Shown here in pieces: positions 8,918 to 17,930 of a DNA stretch of 64,000 bases. Position 1 is the first letter of the stretch. The number at the start of each line of letters is the position of its first letter. The stretch is from Roseovarius dicentrarchi (GTDB taxonomy: Bacteria > Pseudomonadota > Alphaproteobacteria > Rhodobacterales > Rhodobacteraceae), in NCBI RefSeq assembly GCF_003316635.1, contig NZ_QNQP01000002.1, positions 62,001 through 126,000 on the forward strand. Reading direction: 5' to 3'. A program made the position numbers and the translations under genes. The notes beneath the pieces are model-generated. The model was not told where the DNA came from. It did not search any database and saw nothing but the letters and a program-made list of their open reading frames with translations.

Positions 8918-9861
8918 TAGCGCTCTCCCTTGTTGAATGGCACCATGAGGGCGGCAGGCACTTCGGCGCGGCGCGACATGACGACCAGCGCGAGGATGGA
9001 CAGGATATAGGGCATCATCAGGAAGATCTGGTACGGGATGCCGGCCCCCAGCGGTGTCTGCTGGACGCGGATTTGCAGCGCGTCGAATGCGGCGAACAGG
9101 ATCGCGCCAAGAAGCGCCTTGCCCGGCTTCCAGGCGCCGAACACGACGAGGGCAATGCAGATCCAGCCGCGCCCGTTTACCATTTCGAAAAAGAAGCTGT
9201 TGAAGGCCGACATGGTCAGGAATGCGCCGCCCACGGCCATCAGGCCGCTGCCGATCATGACCGCGCCCATGCGGATTGCGGACACGGACAGGCCCTGCGC
9301 CGCCACCGCCTGCGGGTTTTCGCCGGCCGCGCGCACGGCAAGGCCAAGGGGCGTGCGGTAGAGGACGATGGCCACCACGGCCACCATGATGAAAGCCAGA
9401 TAGGTCAGCGGGGTTTGCGCAAACAGCGCCGGGCCGATCAGCGGGATGTCTGACAGCAGCGGGATCTCGTAAGGTTGAAACGGTGTGATGCTGGGCGGGC
9501 TGGTGACTTCGGGCAGGGCCAGGCGGTAGGCGTAATAGGTGCTGGAGGTCGCCAGCAACGTGACGCCCAGGCCGACGACATGCTGCGACAGGCCAAACGG
9601 CACCGTCAGGATCGAATGGATCAGGCCGAACCCCATACCGACGGCAAAGGCCACCAGCACGCCGGGCCAGAGGCCAAGGCCCGAATAGACCGCCATCCAG
9701 CCCGCGAAGGCGCCGGCGACCATGATCCCCTCGATCCCGAGGTTCAGGATACCGGCCCGCTCGCAGATCAGCTCGCCCAGCGTGGCAAAGATCAGCGGGG
9801 ACGCGATGCGGATCGCGGCGGTCCAGAAACTGGCGGTCAGGAAGATCTCGAAGATGTCCAT
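8917..9861 (-). CDS. BMP-type nucleoside/nucleobase ABC transporter, permease 2
   Basis: The 314-aa membrane protein belongs to the branched-chain-transporter-like permease family found in YufQ/NupQ-type importers. It has about eight to nine hydrophobic segments and the family loop ERAGILNLGIEG, including the NLGIEG EAA-like region contacting the ATPase. It would pair with the preceding permease to form the channel. It begins with a one-base stop/start overlap and ends with the same arrangement into the deaminase gene, so all five genes form one translational chain. Confidence 0.92.
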   Translation of the reverse strand: MDIFEIFLTASFWTAAIRIASPLIFATLGELICERAGILNLGIEGIMVAGAFAGWMAVYSGLGLWPGVLVAFAVGMGFGLIHSILTVPFGLSQHVVGLGVTLLATSSTYYAYRLALPEVTSPPSITPFQPYEIPLLSDIPLIGPALFAQTPLTYLAFIMVAVVAIVLYRTPLGLAVRAAGENPQAVAAQGLSVSAIRMGAVMIGSGLMAVGGAFLTMSAFNSFFFEMVNGRGWICIALVVFGAWKPGKALLGAILFAAFDALQIRVQQTPLGAGIPYQIFLMMPYILSILALVVMSRRAEVPAALMVPFNKGER

Positions 9862-10910
9862 CAGGCCCTCACCACGCGGAACCGGGTCAGCAAAATTGCC
9901 ACCACCATGAGAAGGAGTGCGGTGGCCAGCATGATGTCCGCCAGATAGGTCGGCACCCCCACCGCGCGGGACATGCTGTCGGCGCCAACGAAAATGCCGG
10001 CCACGAACAGCGCGGCGGCGATGACGCCCAGCGGGTTGAGCAGGGCCAGCATCGCCACGATGATGCCGGTATAGCCAAAGCCGGGGCTGAGGTCCAAGGT
10101 CAGGTTGCCCTTCAGGCCCGCCACCTCGGAGAAGCCGGCCAGCGCGGCGAGGCCGCCGGATAGCAGCGCCGTCTTGATCAGAACGCGGCCCACCGGGATG
10201 CCGGCGAATTCGGCGGCGTTGCGGTTCAGGCCCACGGCGCGCATCTCATAGCCCAAGGTCGTGCGGGCGCTGATGATCCAGACAATAACCGCCGCAATCA
10301 GCGCAAGGCCAAAGCCCCAGTGCAGGCGCAGCCCGTCGATGAGACGGGGCAGGCGCGCCTCGTCAATCAGGCGCGCGGATTTGGGCCAGCCCATACCCAT
10401 CGGATCCTTCAGTGCGCCCTCCAGCAGCATGGATATGAAAAGCAGGAAGATGAAGTTGATCAAAAGGGTCGTGACCACCTCGTCAACGCCAAGACGTACC
10501 TTCAGCAGCGCCGGGATGAGCAGAAGGACCGCGCCGGCAATCATCGCCAAGATCGCCATCACCGGCAAAAGCACGAACGCGGGCCAGTCCAGCAGGCCGG
10601 CACCCAGCACCGCCACCACCAGCGCCCCGGCGTATAGCTGCGCCTCGGCGCCGATATTCCACAGGCGCGCGCGGAACGCCACAGCCACGGCAAGGCCGGT
10701 GAAAATCAGCGGCGTGGCCCGGTTCAGCGTCTCCAGCAGGGCAAATTTGCTGCCGAATGCCCCTTTCAGGATCAGGCCCAGCACCGCGAACGGGTTCGCC
10801 CCGGCAAGCATCGCCAAAAGGGACGCAATCACAACTGTCGTGACAATCGCCAAAGTCGGCGGCGTCAGGGTGCGCGCCAGCGACGGGTTGGCAATAGGCT
10901 CAAGACGCAT
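9861..10910 (-). CDS. BMP-type nucleoside/nucleobase ABC transporter, permease 1
   Basis: The 349-aa protein is the larger of the two YufP/NupP-like permeases, with about nine transmembrane segments and the family sequence ARLWNIGAEAQLYAG. The start was set at 10910 because GAGGAGG lies seven bases upstream, inside the end of the ATPase gene; a frame start at 10925 has no such site. The overlap with the ATPase gene is 11 bases. The inner-membrane channel imports the ligand delivered by the BMP-family lipoprotein-like binding protein. Confidence 0.9.
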   Translation of the reverse strand: MRLEPIANPSLARTLTPPTLAIVTTVVIASLLAMLAGANPFAVLGLILKGAFGSKFALLETLNRATPLIFTGLAVAVAFRARLWNIGAEAQLYAGALVVAVLGAGLLDWPAFVLLPVMAILAMIAGAVLLLIPALLKVRLGVDEVVTTLLINFIFLLFISMLLEGALKDPMGMGWPKSARLIDEARLPRLIDGLRLHWGFGLALIAAVIVWIISARTTLGYEMRAVGLNRNAAEFAGIPVGRVLIKTALLSGGLAALAGFSEVAGLKGNLTLDLSPGFGYTGIIVAMLALLNPLGVIAAALFVAGIFVGADSMSRAVGVPTYLADIMLATALLLMVVAILLTRFRVVRA

Positions 10911-12444
10911 GCGCCGCCTCCTCATAGCCGTGGCCGGCCATCCAGACGCCCAGCTCGGCGGGGCTCATGCTGCCGCGGGCGAAACCGGGCGACAATCGCC
11001 CTTCAGAGATGACATGAATAACGTCCGACAAGGCCATGATTTCATCCAGATCTTCGGATATCAGCAGAACCGCCGCACCGCGATCCCGCGCTGCCAATAG
11101 CTGGCTATGGACGTAATTGACAGCGCCAATATCCAGCCCGCGCACCGGCTGGTTGGCCAGAATGATCTGGGGGGCGCCCTCCATGACGCGGCCAAGGATC
11201 AGCTTTTGCATATTGCCGCCCGACAGTAGGCGAATGCGGGTGCCGGGACCGGGGCAGCGCACGTCGTAACTGGTGATGATGCGGCTGGCAAAATCGCGCG
11301 CGGCGCGCCAGTTCATCCAGCCATGACGGCTGAATGGCGGGTCCTTGTAAGTTTCAATTATGGCGTTCTCCGACAGATCGAAATCCGCAATCGTACCGGT
11401 TTTATGCCGGTCCTCCGGAATGCGGGCGATCCCCGCATGCACCGCTGCGCGGGGCGACCAGTGCAGAATATCGGCCCCGTTCAGGACGAGGGTTCCGGTA
11501 CGGGGCGCGATCATGCCGCCGATCAGATCTGCCAGCGCCGCCTGGCCGTTACCGGACACACCGGCCAGCCCGGTGATCTGTCCGGCAAGCAGCGAAAAAT
11601 CCAACGATTTCAGGCCCGGCGCGCTGCCACGATCCGGCGTGCTGACACCGCGTAAGGACAAAAGCGGCGCACCCGGAACGCCCGGCGCGGCCTTCGGCGC
11701 GCTGACCTCGCCGCCGACCATGCGGGCGGCCAGATCGTGCCGGTCGGTGCCAGACGTTGGCCCCTCATGCACCACCTTGCCGTGGCGCAGGATCACGACG
11801 CGGTCCGAGATTGCCATGACTTCATGCAGTTTGTGCGAGATGAAGATGATCGACAGCCCCAGCGCAATCGCCTTGCGCAGGGTTTCAAACAGATCATTGG
11901 TTTCCTGCGGGGTCAGAACCGCCGTCGGCTCGTCCAGGATCAGGATGCGCGCATCGCGGTAAAGCGCCTTGAGGATTTCCACCCGCTGGCGCTCGCCCAC
12001 GGTGAGCGCGCTGATGCGGGCGTCCGGATCGACGCTGAGCTTGAAATCATTTGCCAGTTGCACAATGCGGGCGCGCGCCGCCGCGCGCCCCAGACCGGGC
12101 GCCCACAAGGGACGGGTGCCCAGCGTCACATTCTCCAGCACGGTCATGTTGTCGGCCAGTGTGAAATGCTGGTGCACCATGCCCACGCCCGCATCCAGCG
12201 CGGCGCGCGGATTGCCGGCGGGCAGGGCGGCGCCCATCACCTCGACGCTGCCGGAATCGGCAGTGTACTGACCGAACAGGATGTTCATCAGCGTTGTCTT
12301 GCCGGCGCCGTTTTCACCCAGAAGCGCGATCACCTCGCCCTTGTGAAGGGTCAGGCTGACCGCGTCATTCGCGGTCAGCGCACCGAATGTCTTGGTAATT
12401 TTATCGAGGCGCAGGACAACCCGCGCCTCTGTTTTATCGGGCAT
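10900..12444 (-). CDS. BMP-type nucleoside/nucleobase ABC transporter, duplicated ATPase
   Basis: The 514-aa cytoplasmic protein has two fused ABC cassettes, as in YufO/NupO and sugar importers. The first cassette has a canonical Walker A (GENGAGKTT, residues 43-51), a VGERQRVEI signature and ILDEPTAVLTP Walker B. The second has the degenerate GVSGNGQAAL Walker A, LLSGGNMQKL signature and a Walker B in which ILANQP replaces the usual ILDEP, so the second site is probably weak or inactive. The start follows the binding-protein stop with no gap. Confidence 0.95.
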   Translation of the reverse strand: MPDKTEARVVLRLDKITKTFGALTANDAVSLTLHKGEVIALLGENGAGKTTLMNILFGQYTADSGSVEVMGAALPAGNPRAALDAGVGMVHQHFTLADNMTVLENVTLGTRPLWAPGLGRAAARARIVQLANDFKLSVDPDARISALTVGERQRVEILKALYRDARILILDEPTAVLTPQETNDLFETLRKAIALGLSIIFISHKLHEVMAISDRVVILRHGKVVHEGPTSGTDRHDLAARMVGGEVSAPKAAPGVPGAPLLSLRGVSTPDRGSAPGLKSLDFSLLAGQITGLAGVSGNGQAALADLIGGMIAPRTGTLVLNGADILHWSPRAAVHAGIARIPEDRHKTGTIADFDLSENAIIETYKDPPFSRHGWMNWRAARDFASRIITSYDVRCPGPGTRIRLLSGGNMQKLILGRVMEGAPQIILANQPVRGLDIGAVNYVHSQLLAARDRGAAVLLISEDLDEIMALSDVIHVISEGRLSPGFARGSMSPAELGVWMAGHGYEEAAHAS

Positions 12445-13479
12445 TTATTGTGACTTCGGCTCTTCATCGTTGATTTCGACGACAAATTCGCCGGACATGA
12501 TCTCGCCTGTGCGGGCCTCGACCAGATCAATCGCCTCTTGCGGCACCTTGCCCTTGAACGTGCCCAGCGGGGCCAGTTCGGCGCCGCCTTCCTTCATGTA
12601 GGAATAGGTGCCGTAATCTGCTGCCTCGAACGTGCCGGCGCGGACCTGTTCGATGGCCATGTTCAGCGTCGGCTCGAAATTCCAGATCGCCGAGGCCACG
12701 ACCGTATCGGGGTACTGCGCCTGCGTGTCGATCACGTTGCCGATGGCCAGAACGCCCTTTTCCACAGCGGCATCGGACACGCCAAACCGCTCTGCATAAA
12801 GCATGTCGGCGCCGTTTTCGATCATGGCAAAAGCGGTTTCCTTGGCCGCGGGCGGATCGAACCACGACCCGATGAAGCTGACCTGGAATTTGGCGTCGGG
12901 GCGCGTTTCGCGCACGCCGGCCATGAAGGCGTGCATCAGTCGGTTTACCTCGGGAATGGGGAAGCCGCCGATCAGGCCGACATTGCCTGTCTCGGTCATG
13001 GAACCTGCAATGATTCCCGTCAGATACGAGGCGTCCTGAATGTAATTGTCGAAGACGGCGAAGTTTGGCAGCGCGCCATCTTCCTTGAAGCTGGATCCCA
13101 GAAGAAACGCGATTTCGGGGTATTCGGCCGCCACTTCGCGCGCCTCTTGCTCGACGGCGAACGCCTCCCCGATGATCAGCTTGTAGCCGCTTTCGGCATA
13201 TTCGCGCATGACGCGGGCATAGTCGGTGTTGCTGACATTTTCCGAAAAGGCATAGTCGATATCACCGCGCTCGGCGGCGGCGGTGGCGGCCTTGTGCAGG
13301 CGGCTGACCCATTGCTGTTCAACGGGAACCGTATAGATGCCCGCGCATTTGATCGGCTCTGCCGCGAATGCCTGCGGCGCGCCCCAGAACAGACCGGCGG
13401 TCAGCGCGGCGGCAGCGGCGGTGGCCAGAAATCGGCGGCGCGTCAGGCCGCGCTGCTGTGTCGGTGCCTTGGTCATCAA
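12445..13479 (-). CDS. BMP-family substrate-binding protein of the nucleoside/nucleobase importer
   Basis: The 344-aa periplasmic protein belongs to the Bmp/PnrA-like family, whose members bind purine nucleosides or related bases. The N-terminus has a twin-arginine-like signal (LTRRRFLATAA, then a hydrophobic stretch and AFAAE), so Tat export is likely; no lipobox Cys is visible. It is the first gene of the five-gene operon ending in the CodA-family deaminase. Together they suggest uptake of a modified base or nucleoside followed by deamination. Confidence 0.92.
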   Translation of the reverse strand: MMTKAPTQQRGLTRRRFLATAAAAALTAGLFWGAPQAFAAEPIKCAGIYTVPVEQQWVSRLHKAATAAAERGDIDYAFSENVSNTDYARVMREYAESGYKLIIGEAFAVEQEAREVAAEYPEIAFLLGSSFKEDGALPNFAVFDNYIQDASYLTGIIAGSMTETGNVGLIGGFPIPEVNRLMHAFMAGVRETRPDAKFQVSFIGSWFDPPAAKETAFAMIENGADMLYAERFGVSDAAVEKGVLAIGNVIDTQAQYPDTVVASAIWNFEPTLNMAIEQVRAGTFEAADYGTYSYMKEGGAELAPLGTFKGKVPQEAIDLVEARTGEIMSGEFVVEINDEEPKSQ

Positions 13480-13743
13480 TATTATCCCCCCATTCGGATG
13501 CTACGACAAGTTATTGTCCAAATGGTAAAATCAAACGCCGCCGATAGCCAGCTATTTGACACGGGACGCCGGGCAGTTTTTGCAATTTATCGGCTGTCCG
13601 TGGCGCAATTCCCGCGCGGCGACCTAAAGGACTGGCGGCGATGGCCAATAAGTGCAAGATTATTGCTGTGCGGAACCGTCAAAACATCTGCGGCGTTCTG
13701 TACCGGAAATTGTTCAACGCCCTGTCCGGGCCAAGGAGGAAGT

Positions 13744-14211
13744 ATGAAGCCCTTTATCGCCACAGCTACCGCAGCGGCCCTGCTGCTGAGCGCGCCTGCC
13801 TTTGCCGCCACAGATGGCGAATCTGCCGCCCCAAGCGGCGACATTGCCGCAGGCGAGGCCGCATTCGCCAAGCAGTGCGTGACATGCCACGTCGTGAAAA
13901 CCGACGACGGTGAAACACTTGCCGGCAACCGCGCTGTCGTTGGTCCGAACCTTTACGGCATCACAGGCGGCCCGGTCGCAGCTGTTGAAGGTTTCCGCTA
14001 TGGCAAGCCGATGGTCGAAGCGGGTGAAACCGATGTCATCTGGGACGAGGAAAATTTCGTCGCGTATGTGCAGGATCCCAGCGACTGGCTGAAGACGACG
14101 CTCGACACCAACAAGGCCCGCAGCAAGATGGCGTGGAAGGTGCGCGACCCGCAGGAGGCGGCTGATCTTTACGCATATCTGCACGACCTGGCGCCCTATA
14201 CCGGCGAATAA
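13744..14211 (+). CDS. Class I cytochrome c, c2/c550-like
   Basis: The 155-aa periplasmic electron carrier has a signal peptide (about residues 1-21, cleaved after AFA) and one haem c site, Cys45-x2-Cys48-His49 (CVTCH). Met129 in SKMAWKV is the likely sixth ligand. The flanking VGPNLYGITG and GFRYG segments match Paracoccus c550 and purple-bacterial c2, so it probably shuttles electrons from the bc1 complex. The start was chosen from AAGGAGGAAGT just before the ATG; a much longer open frame upstream is antisense to the binding-protein gene. It has its own terminator. Confidence 0.93.
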   Translation: MKPFIATATAAALLLSAPAFAATDGESAAPSGDIAAGEAAFAKQCVTCHVVKTDDGETLAGNRAVVGPNLYGITGGPVAAVEGFRYGKPMVEAGETDVIWDEENFVAYVQDPSDWLKTTLDTNKARSKMAWKVRDPQEAADLYAYLHDLAPYTGE

Positions 14212-14236
14212 TCACCGGGTTGCATAGATTTCCAAG

Positions 14237-14265
14237 GGGCGGGCAAGGTGATTGTCCGCCCGTTT
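14237..14265 (+). terminator. Intrinsic terminator of the cytochrome c gene
   Basis: A 10-bp stem with one G-U pair (14237-14246 with 14252-14261) encloses GGTGA and is followed by GTTTT. It starts 26 bases after the cytochrome stop codon. Confidence 0.8.
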
Positions 14266-14421
14266 TGCGTGCGAGCCGGATTGTTTCGCTGACAGCGCAG
14301 TGCTGTCCTTATCCCGTTTGCGACTTGCGTGATCGGGGCATCTCGGACATGGCGCGCTGGGGTTCGACATGGCTTGGCCCTCGCAGGATTTCGGCCTATT
14401 GTGCGCCGGGGCAGGGGCGCT

Positions 14422-15423
14422 ATGACACAGTCAAATTACATTCCCAAAGGGGCGGCAAGTTTCAAGATCGCGCGCGTTGCGGCGCCGTGCGTGTTCGATT
14501 TCGTTCTGCTTCCCAAATTGACGATGCTGGCCCTGTCGGCGGCGATCGAGCCGTTGCGCGTGGCCAACCAGATATCCCAGCAGGAGTTGTACCGCTGGCG
14601 CACGATGACGCCCGGTGGCGCGCCCGTCCGCTGCTCGAACAACCTATCGCTTGAGGCGGATGCGCCGCTTGGACCGCCCGCACGGGGCGCGCGGGCCTTC
14701 ATCTGCTCGGGGGTGGAGCCAGCCGATACCATTGATCCGGTGGTCACGCAATGGGCGGCGCGGCAGGCGGCGCATGGCACGCCGGTCGGCGCAATCTGTA
14801 CCGGTGCCTTTACACTGGCGCGGGCCGGTTTGCTGCGCGGGCGCACGTTTACGCTGCACTGGGAAAACCAGCCCGCCTTTGTGGAGGCGTTTCCGGACCT
14901 TGTTCCAACACCCAACCTTTATGAGGTGGACGGCGATCTGATGACGGCGGCGGGCGGGTCTGCCTCCACCGACCTGATGCTGAGCGTGATCGAAGAGGAT
15001 TACGGGCATGATTTTGCGCTGGTCGTGTCGGATATGTGCCTGCACGGGCGCAGCCATTCAACCCATGCGCCGCAGAAAACGGCCCGGTCCGCCGTGATCG
15101 GCAGCCGCAACCGGCACCTGATTGCCGCGATGCGCCTGATGCAGCTTAACCTGGAGGAGCCTCTGAGCGTCGAGGAAATCGCCAGCGAGGTTGGCATATC
15201 CAAACGCCAGCTTGAGCGCAGTTTTACCCAGCACACGGCCCTCAGCCCGCGCCGCTACTATACCGACATGCGGCTGGCGCGCGCCTATTCGCTACTGTCC
15301 GAGACGGACCTTCCGATCGCGGAAATCGCCGCCGCTACCGGTTTTGGCGGCACGTCCGCCTTCGCGCGGGCGTTCCGCGCTAAATTCGATACGGCGCCGG
15401 GTAAATTTCGCAAGCGTTGGTAG
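14422..15423 (+). CDS. GlxA-type transcriptional regulator (DJ-1/PfpI domain + AraC HTH)
   Basis: The 333-aa protein combines an N-terminal class I glutamine-amidotransferase-like domain (about residues 18-190, with GAICTGAFTLARAGLL around the nucleophile elbow) with a C-terminal AraC/XylS DNA-binding domain (about 230-333; two helix-turn-helix units, SVEEIASEVGISKRQLERSF and AEIAAATGFGGTSAFARAF). Such regulators often control catabolism of betaine, carnitine or amino-acid derivatives. It converges on the decarboxylase/ATP-grasp/C45 operon with a 27-bp gap and may regulate it, though convergent position alone is weak evidence. Start at ATG 14422. Confidence 0.9.
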   Translation: MTQSNYIPKGAASFKIARVAAPCVFDFVLLPKLTMLALSAAIEPLRVANQISQQELYRWRTMTPGGAPVRCSNNLSLEADAPLGPPARGARAFICSGVEPADTIDPVVTQWAARQAAHGTPVGAICTGAFTLARAGLLRGRTFTLHWENQPAFVEAFPDLVPTPNLYEVDGDLMTAAGGSASTDLMLSVIEEDYGHDFALVVSDMCLHGRSHSTHAPQKTARSAVIGSRNRHLIAAMRLMQLNLEEPLSVEEIASEVGISKRQLERSFTQHTALSPRRYYTDMRLARAYSLLSETDLPIAEIAAATGFGGTSAFARAFRAKFDTAPGKFRKRW

Positions 15424-15450
15424 GGGTTTGCCGCGCATTCCTCATCCTGC

Positions 15451-16440
15451 CTACTCTGCCGCCGCACGCCCCTCGGGGGTGTAGATAATGCGGGTATCCT
15501 CGCGAAAATCGTGCAGGTCCAGCGGCCAGGCAGCCTGCGGCCAGCGCAGCTCCATCTGGCGGGCGCGGGGCCGGTAAACGGCCGTGTAGAGCGTGCCGAA
15601 CCCTTCATCAAAGCGCGGTGAATACAGCGGCGGGCGCAGGAAGGCGCGCACGAATTTATCCTGCGATTCGACGTGCAAGGTCAGGCGTTGCAACAGATAC
15701 CTTTCGCGCTCGACCGTGGCGGTAAAGCGGGCATGGCTGGACCACTCAACCCGGTCCTGATGATTGGTAGCAACCGCCTGATGGGTGATCTGCGTCCTGC
15801 GGTCGGGCGCCATCAATGCGGTCAAGAACTTGCGCTTGGCGTCGATGACGGTCACGTTATAGCTCATATGCGTCGGCACGCGGGCCAGAACGCGCCCCGC
15901 CTCGGCGGTGGTTTCACAGGTTTGCAGCACATAGCGCAGGATCAGCGGCACGCCAAACCCCTCGCCGACAACGCGGCGGCCGCCAAAGGTCAGCGACAGC
16001 GCCAGCCCCGCATCGTTGATGCCATCGACCAGCCCCCACAGCCCGTCCGATGTGCCCATCACGGCGCGCCCCTGCCAGTTTGTGCGCAGGATCAGGCTGT
16101 CAAATGCCTTGGCGGAATAGTCGTAATTGCGCACCAGCATCGGCTCTGCGCCGGGCCAGATTGCTTGACTGCATCCTGACAGATACGGCGGCGGGCAGTA
16201 AAAACTGAGGAAGCGGGCAGCGTGGTCGGTGCCGCCGGACAGTTCAACCAACTGGTCATAAATTGGCACAAGCTCAGGCATATGCGCGCGCAGCGCCTTG
16301 CGGCTGTCCAGATATCCTGGGCGCGCCGACGCGCCCTCGCGCGCCCACCAGCGATGGTAATCGGGCCAGTATTGGTGAAACAGCCCGGCCCATTTCGGGC
16401 CGGGCGCATCCTCGGATATCGCGCGCCAATGAAGCTGCAC
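15451..16440 (-). CDS. C45-family Ntn-hydrolase/acyltransferase (IAT/Tan-like)
   Basis: The 329-aa protein resembles isopenicillin-N acyltransferase and carcinine/beta-alanyl-amine hydrolases, which self-cleave to expose an N-terminal Cys. The SGCSQAIW segment puts the likely nucleophile at Cys90, and LVRNYDYS at 103-110 is the family's R-N-x-D motif. IVDGINDAG-like and TDHAARF features also fit. Translation starts at GTG (16440), only five bases after the ATP-grasp stop, with no clear Shine-Dalgarno sequence, so it is probably coupled. It would hydrolyse or transfer an acyl group on an amide made by its neighbours; the substrate is unknown. Confidence 0.85.
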   Translation of the reverse strand: MQLHWRAISEDAPGPKWAGLFHQYWPDYHRWWAREGASARPGYLDSRKALRAHMPELVPIYDQLVELSGGTDHAARFLSFYCPPPYLSGCSQAIWPGAEPMLVRNYDYSAKAFDSLILRTNWQGRAVMGTSDGLWGLVDGINDAGLALSLTFGGRRVVGEGFGVPLILRYVLQTCETTAEAGRVLARVPTHMSYNVTVIDAKRKFLTALMAPDRRTQITHQAVATNHQDRVEWSSHARFTATVERERYLLQRLTLHVESQDKFVRAFLRPPLYSPRFDEGFGTLYTAVYRPRARQMELRWPQAAWPLDLHDFREDTRIIYTPEGRAAAE

Positions 16441-16445
16441 AGGCG

Positions 16446-17903
16446 CTACAGGATCTTGAAGGCCGGATCGGCCAGCGCCGGCCCTGCTTCGGCGGTGGGC
16501 ATGGCGCGGCCCCGAACGCCGGCCTTCAATCCGTGAATCCAGCGCCTGCTACGCTCGGTCAGCTTGAACCCGTTGGTCATGGAGCGTCCGCGCGTGACCA
16601 GAATTCCAATATCGGCGCCCTCATAGCGGTAATCGCCCGGTTGCAGGATGCGCAGAAAAAACGCCTCATTCTCGGACTCGACGGCGCGGCGGTGATAATC
16701 AAACCGGTTGAAATCGACACTGCCGTCCTCGTTCATGCGGTAGATGCCGGTTTCGGGGACTTCTGTTGCGATATCAACGGTATCGTCGGTATGTTTGATC
16801 ACCATCTGCGACCAGCTGTCGATCATCTTGGGATCGGCCCAGCGGTCATTCAACTCGGCAATGTCCAGCGTGAATCGCTTTTTGGAGAATTCCAGCAGGT
16901 GAAACAGGAACAATGGCGCATCCGCATGGGCAAAGGCGGCGTGGTTTGTCATCGAACTGGCGCCGGTGATGCGCGGATTCAGCTCGCCCAGCCAGATATC
17001 GCCGGTTTTCTTGTCGATCAGGAAGTCCAGCTCGAAATAGCCGCGATAGCCCTCCTTGCGCAGCTGCTCACCGAATTTGAAGGTCAGCTCGCGCGCCTTC
17101 TGGCGTGTTTTCGGGGGGAAGGCGGTGCTGAAAATCTCATTCCCGCACCATCCGCCGCGATAGGGGGTCAGTTCCTTGAAGCCGACAAGTTCGGTCATCA
17201 GCGGGCCGACGATGGTGCCTTCCTTGGTTGCGCAGGCCTCGATCGCGCTGCCGCGGCAGTCGATCCGCTTCATGATCTTGATCTCGCCCTGACCCACGAT
17301 TTCATGCTCGTGGCGGCGAAAATCGGCCTTGGATTTGATGAAAAATGTCGTGTGTCCGCTATCGCCATAGGCCGATTGCAGCACCAGATCATGGCCCAGC
17401 CCGGCAGTATCGCAGATATCCTTCAGATGGTCATAGCTTTCGACCACGCTCAGCGTGTTCGGCACTGATGGCACGCCCGCCTTGTTGCCGATGCGGACCG
17501 TCTCGATCTTGTTGTCCATCTGCTGGCGCAGCTTGGCCTTGGGAAACCATATTTCGGCGCCCAGTTCCTTGGACAGGCGTTCGGTTTCCTCGTCAAACAT
17601 CAAGAAGACGAATTTCGGCTTCCCGCCGCGCCGTTTGATCAGGTCAATGACCTCTTTGTGTTGTAGCAGATAGTTGTTGATATCCTCGATGGACTGAAAT
17701 TCGGCGTGGGGCTGTTCACTGGGCACGAACGTGTTGGGGTGGCGGCCGCCATAGCAATCTATGTAGCTGATATATTTGAAGTTCTTGCACCACTCGTCCA
17801 GCCCGAGCAGGTTGAAATTGGTGGCGGAAATGAAGTAAATCGGGTCCTCGTTGCGGTGAAAATGACGGCGGATTTCTGAGATATTCTTGAGCTCGGATGC
17901 CAT
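16446..17903 (-). CDS. ATP-grasp ligase of unknown substrate
   Basis: This 485-aa cytoplasmic protein has an ATP-grasp core: DNK at 130-132, the nucleotide loop LQSAYGDSGHTTF at 175-187, the metal-binding strand YFELDFLID at 289-297 and ELNPRITGAS at 307-316. The N-terminal 120 residues (ISATNFNLLGLDEW, YIDCYGGRHP) form a distinct substrate domain. It has no biotin-carboxylase partner domains, so that common label is unlikely. ATP-grasp enzymes activate a carboxylate as acyl phosphate and join it to an amine or thiol. Position between an amino-acid decarboxylase and an amide hydrolase suggests an amine-carboxylate ligase such as a carnosine-synthase-like enzyme. Confidence 0.85.
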   Translation of the reverse strand: MASELKNISEIRRHFHRNEDPIYFISATNFNLLGLDEWCKNFKYISYIDCYGGRHPNTFVPSEQPHAEFQSIEDINNYLLQHKEVIDLIKRRGGKPKFVFLMFDEETERLSKELGAEIWFPKAKLRQQMDNKIETVRIGNKAGVPSVPNTLSVVESYDHLKDICDTAGLGHDLVLQSAYGDSGHTTFFIKSKADFRRHEHEIVGQGEIKIMKRIDCRGSAIEACATKEGTIVGPLMTELVGFKELTPYRGGWCGNEIFSTAFPPKTRQKARELTFKFGEQLRKEGYRGYFELDFLIDKKTGDIWLGELNPRITGASSMTNHAAFAHADAPLFLFHLLEFSKKRFTLDIAELNDRWADPKMIDSWSQMVIKHTDDTVDIATEVPETGIYRMNEDGSVDFNRFDYHRRAVESENEAFFLRILQPGDYRYEGADIGILVTRGRSMTNGFKLTERSRRWIHGLKAGVRGRAMPTAEAGPALADPAFKIL

Positions 17904-17930
17904 GATAGATCTCTTTCGTTAAATTTCTGA

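Noticed and set aside
12538-13743. Long N-terminal extension of the cytochrome c frame
   Set aside because: The extension is antisense to the BMP-protein gene; a good ribosome-binding site and signal peptide place the start at 13744.
16446-17903. Labelling the ATP-grasp protein a biotin carboxylase
   Set aside because: It lacks the biotin-carboxylase domain layout and has no biotin carrier or carboxyltransferase partner nearby; only the generic ATP-grasp core is shared.
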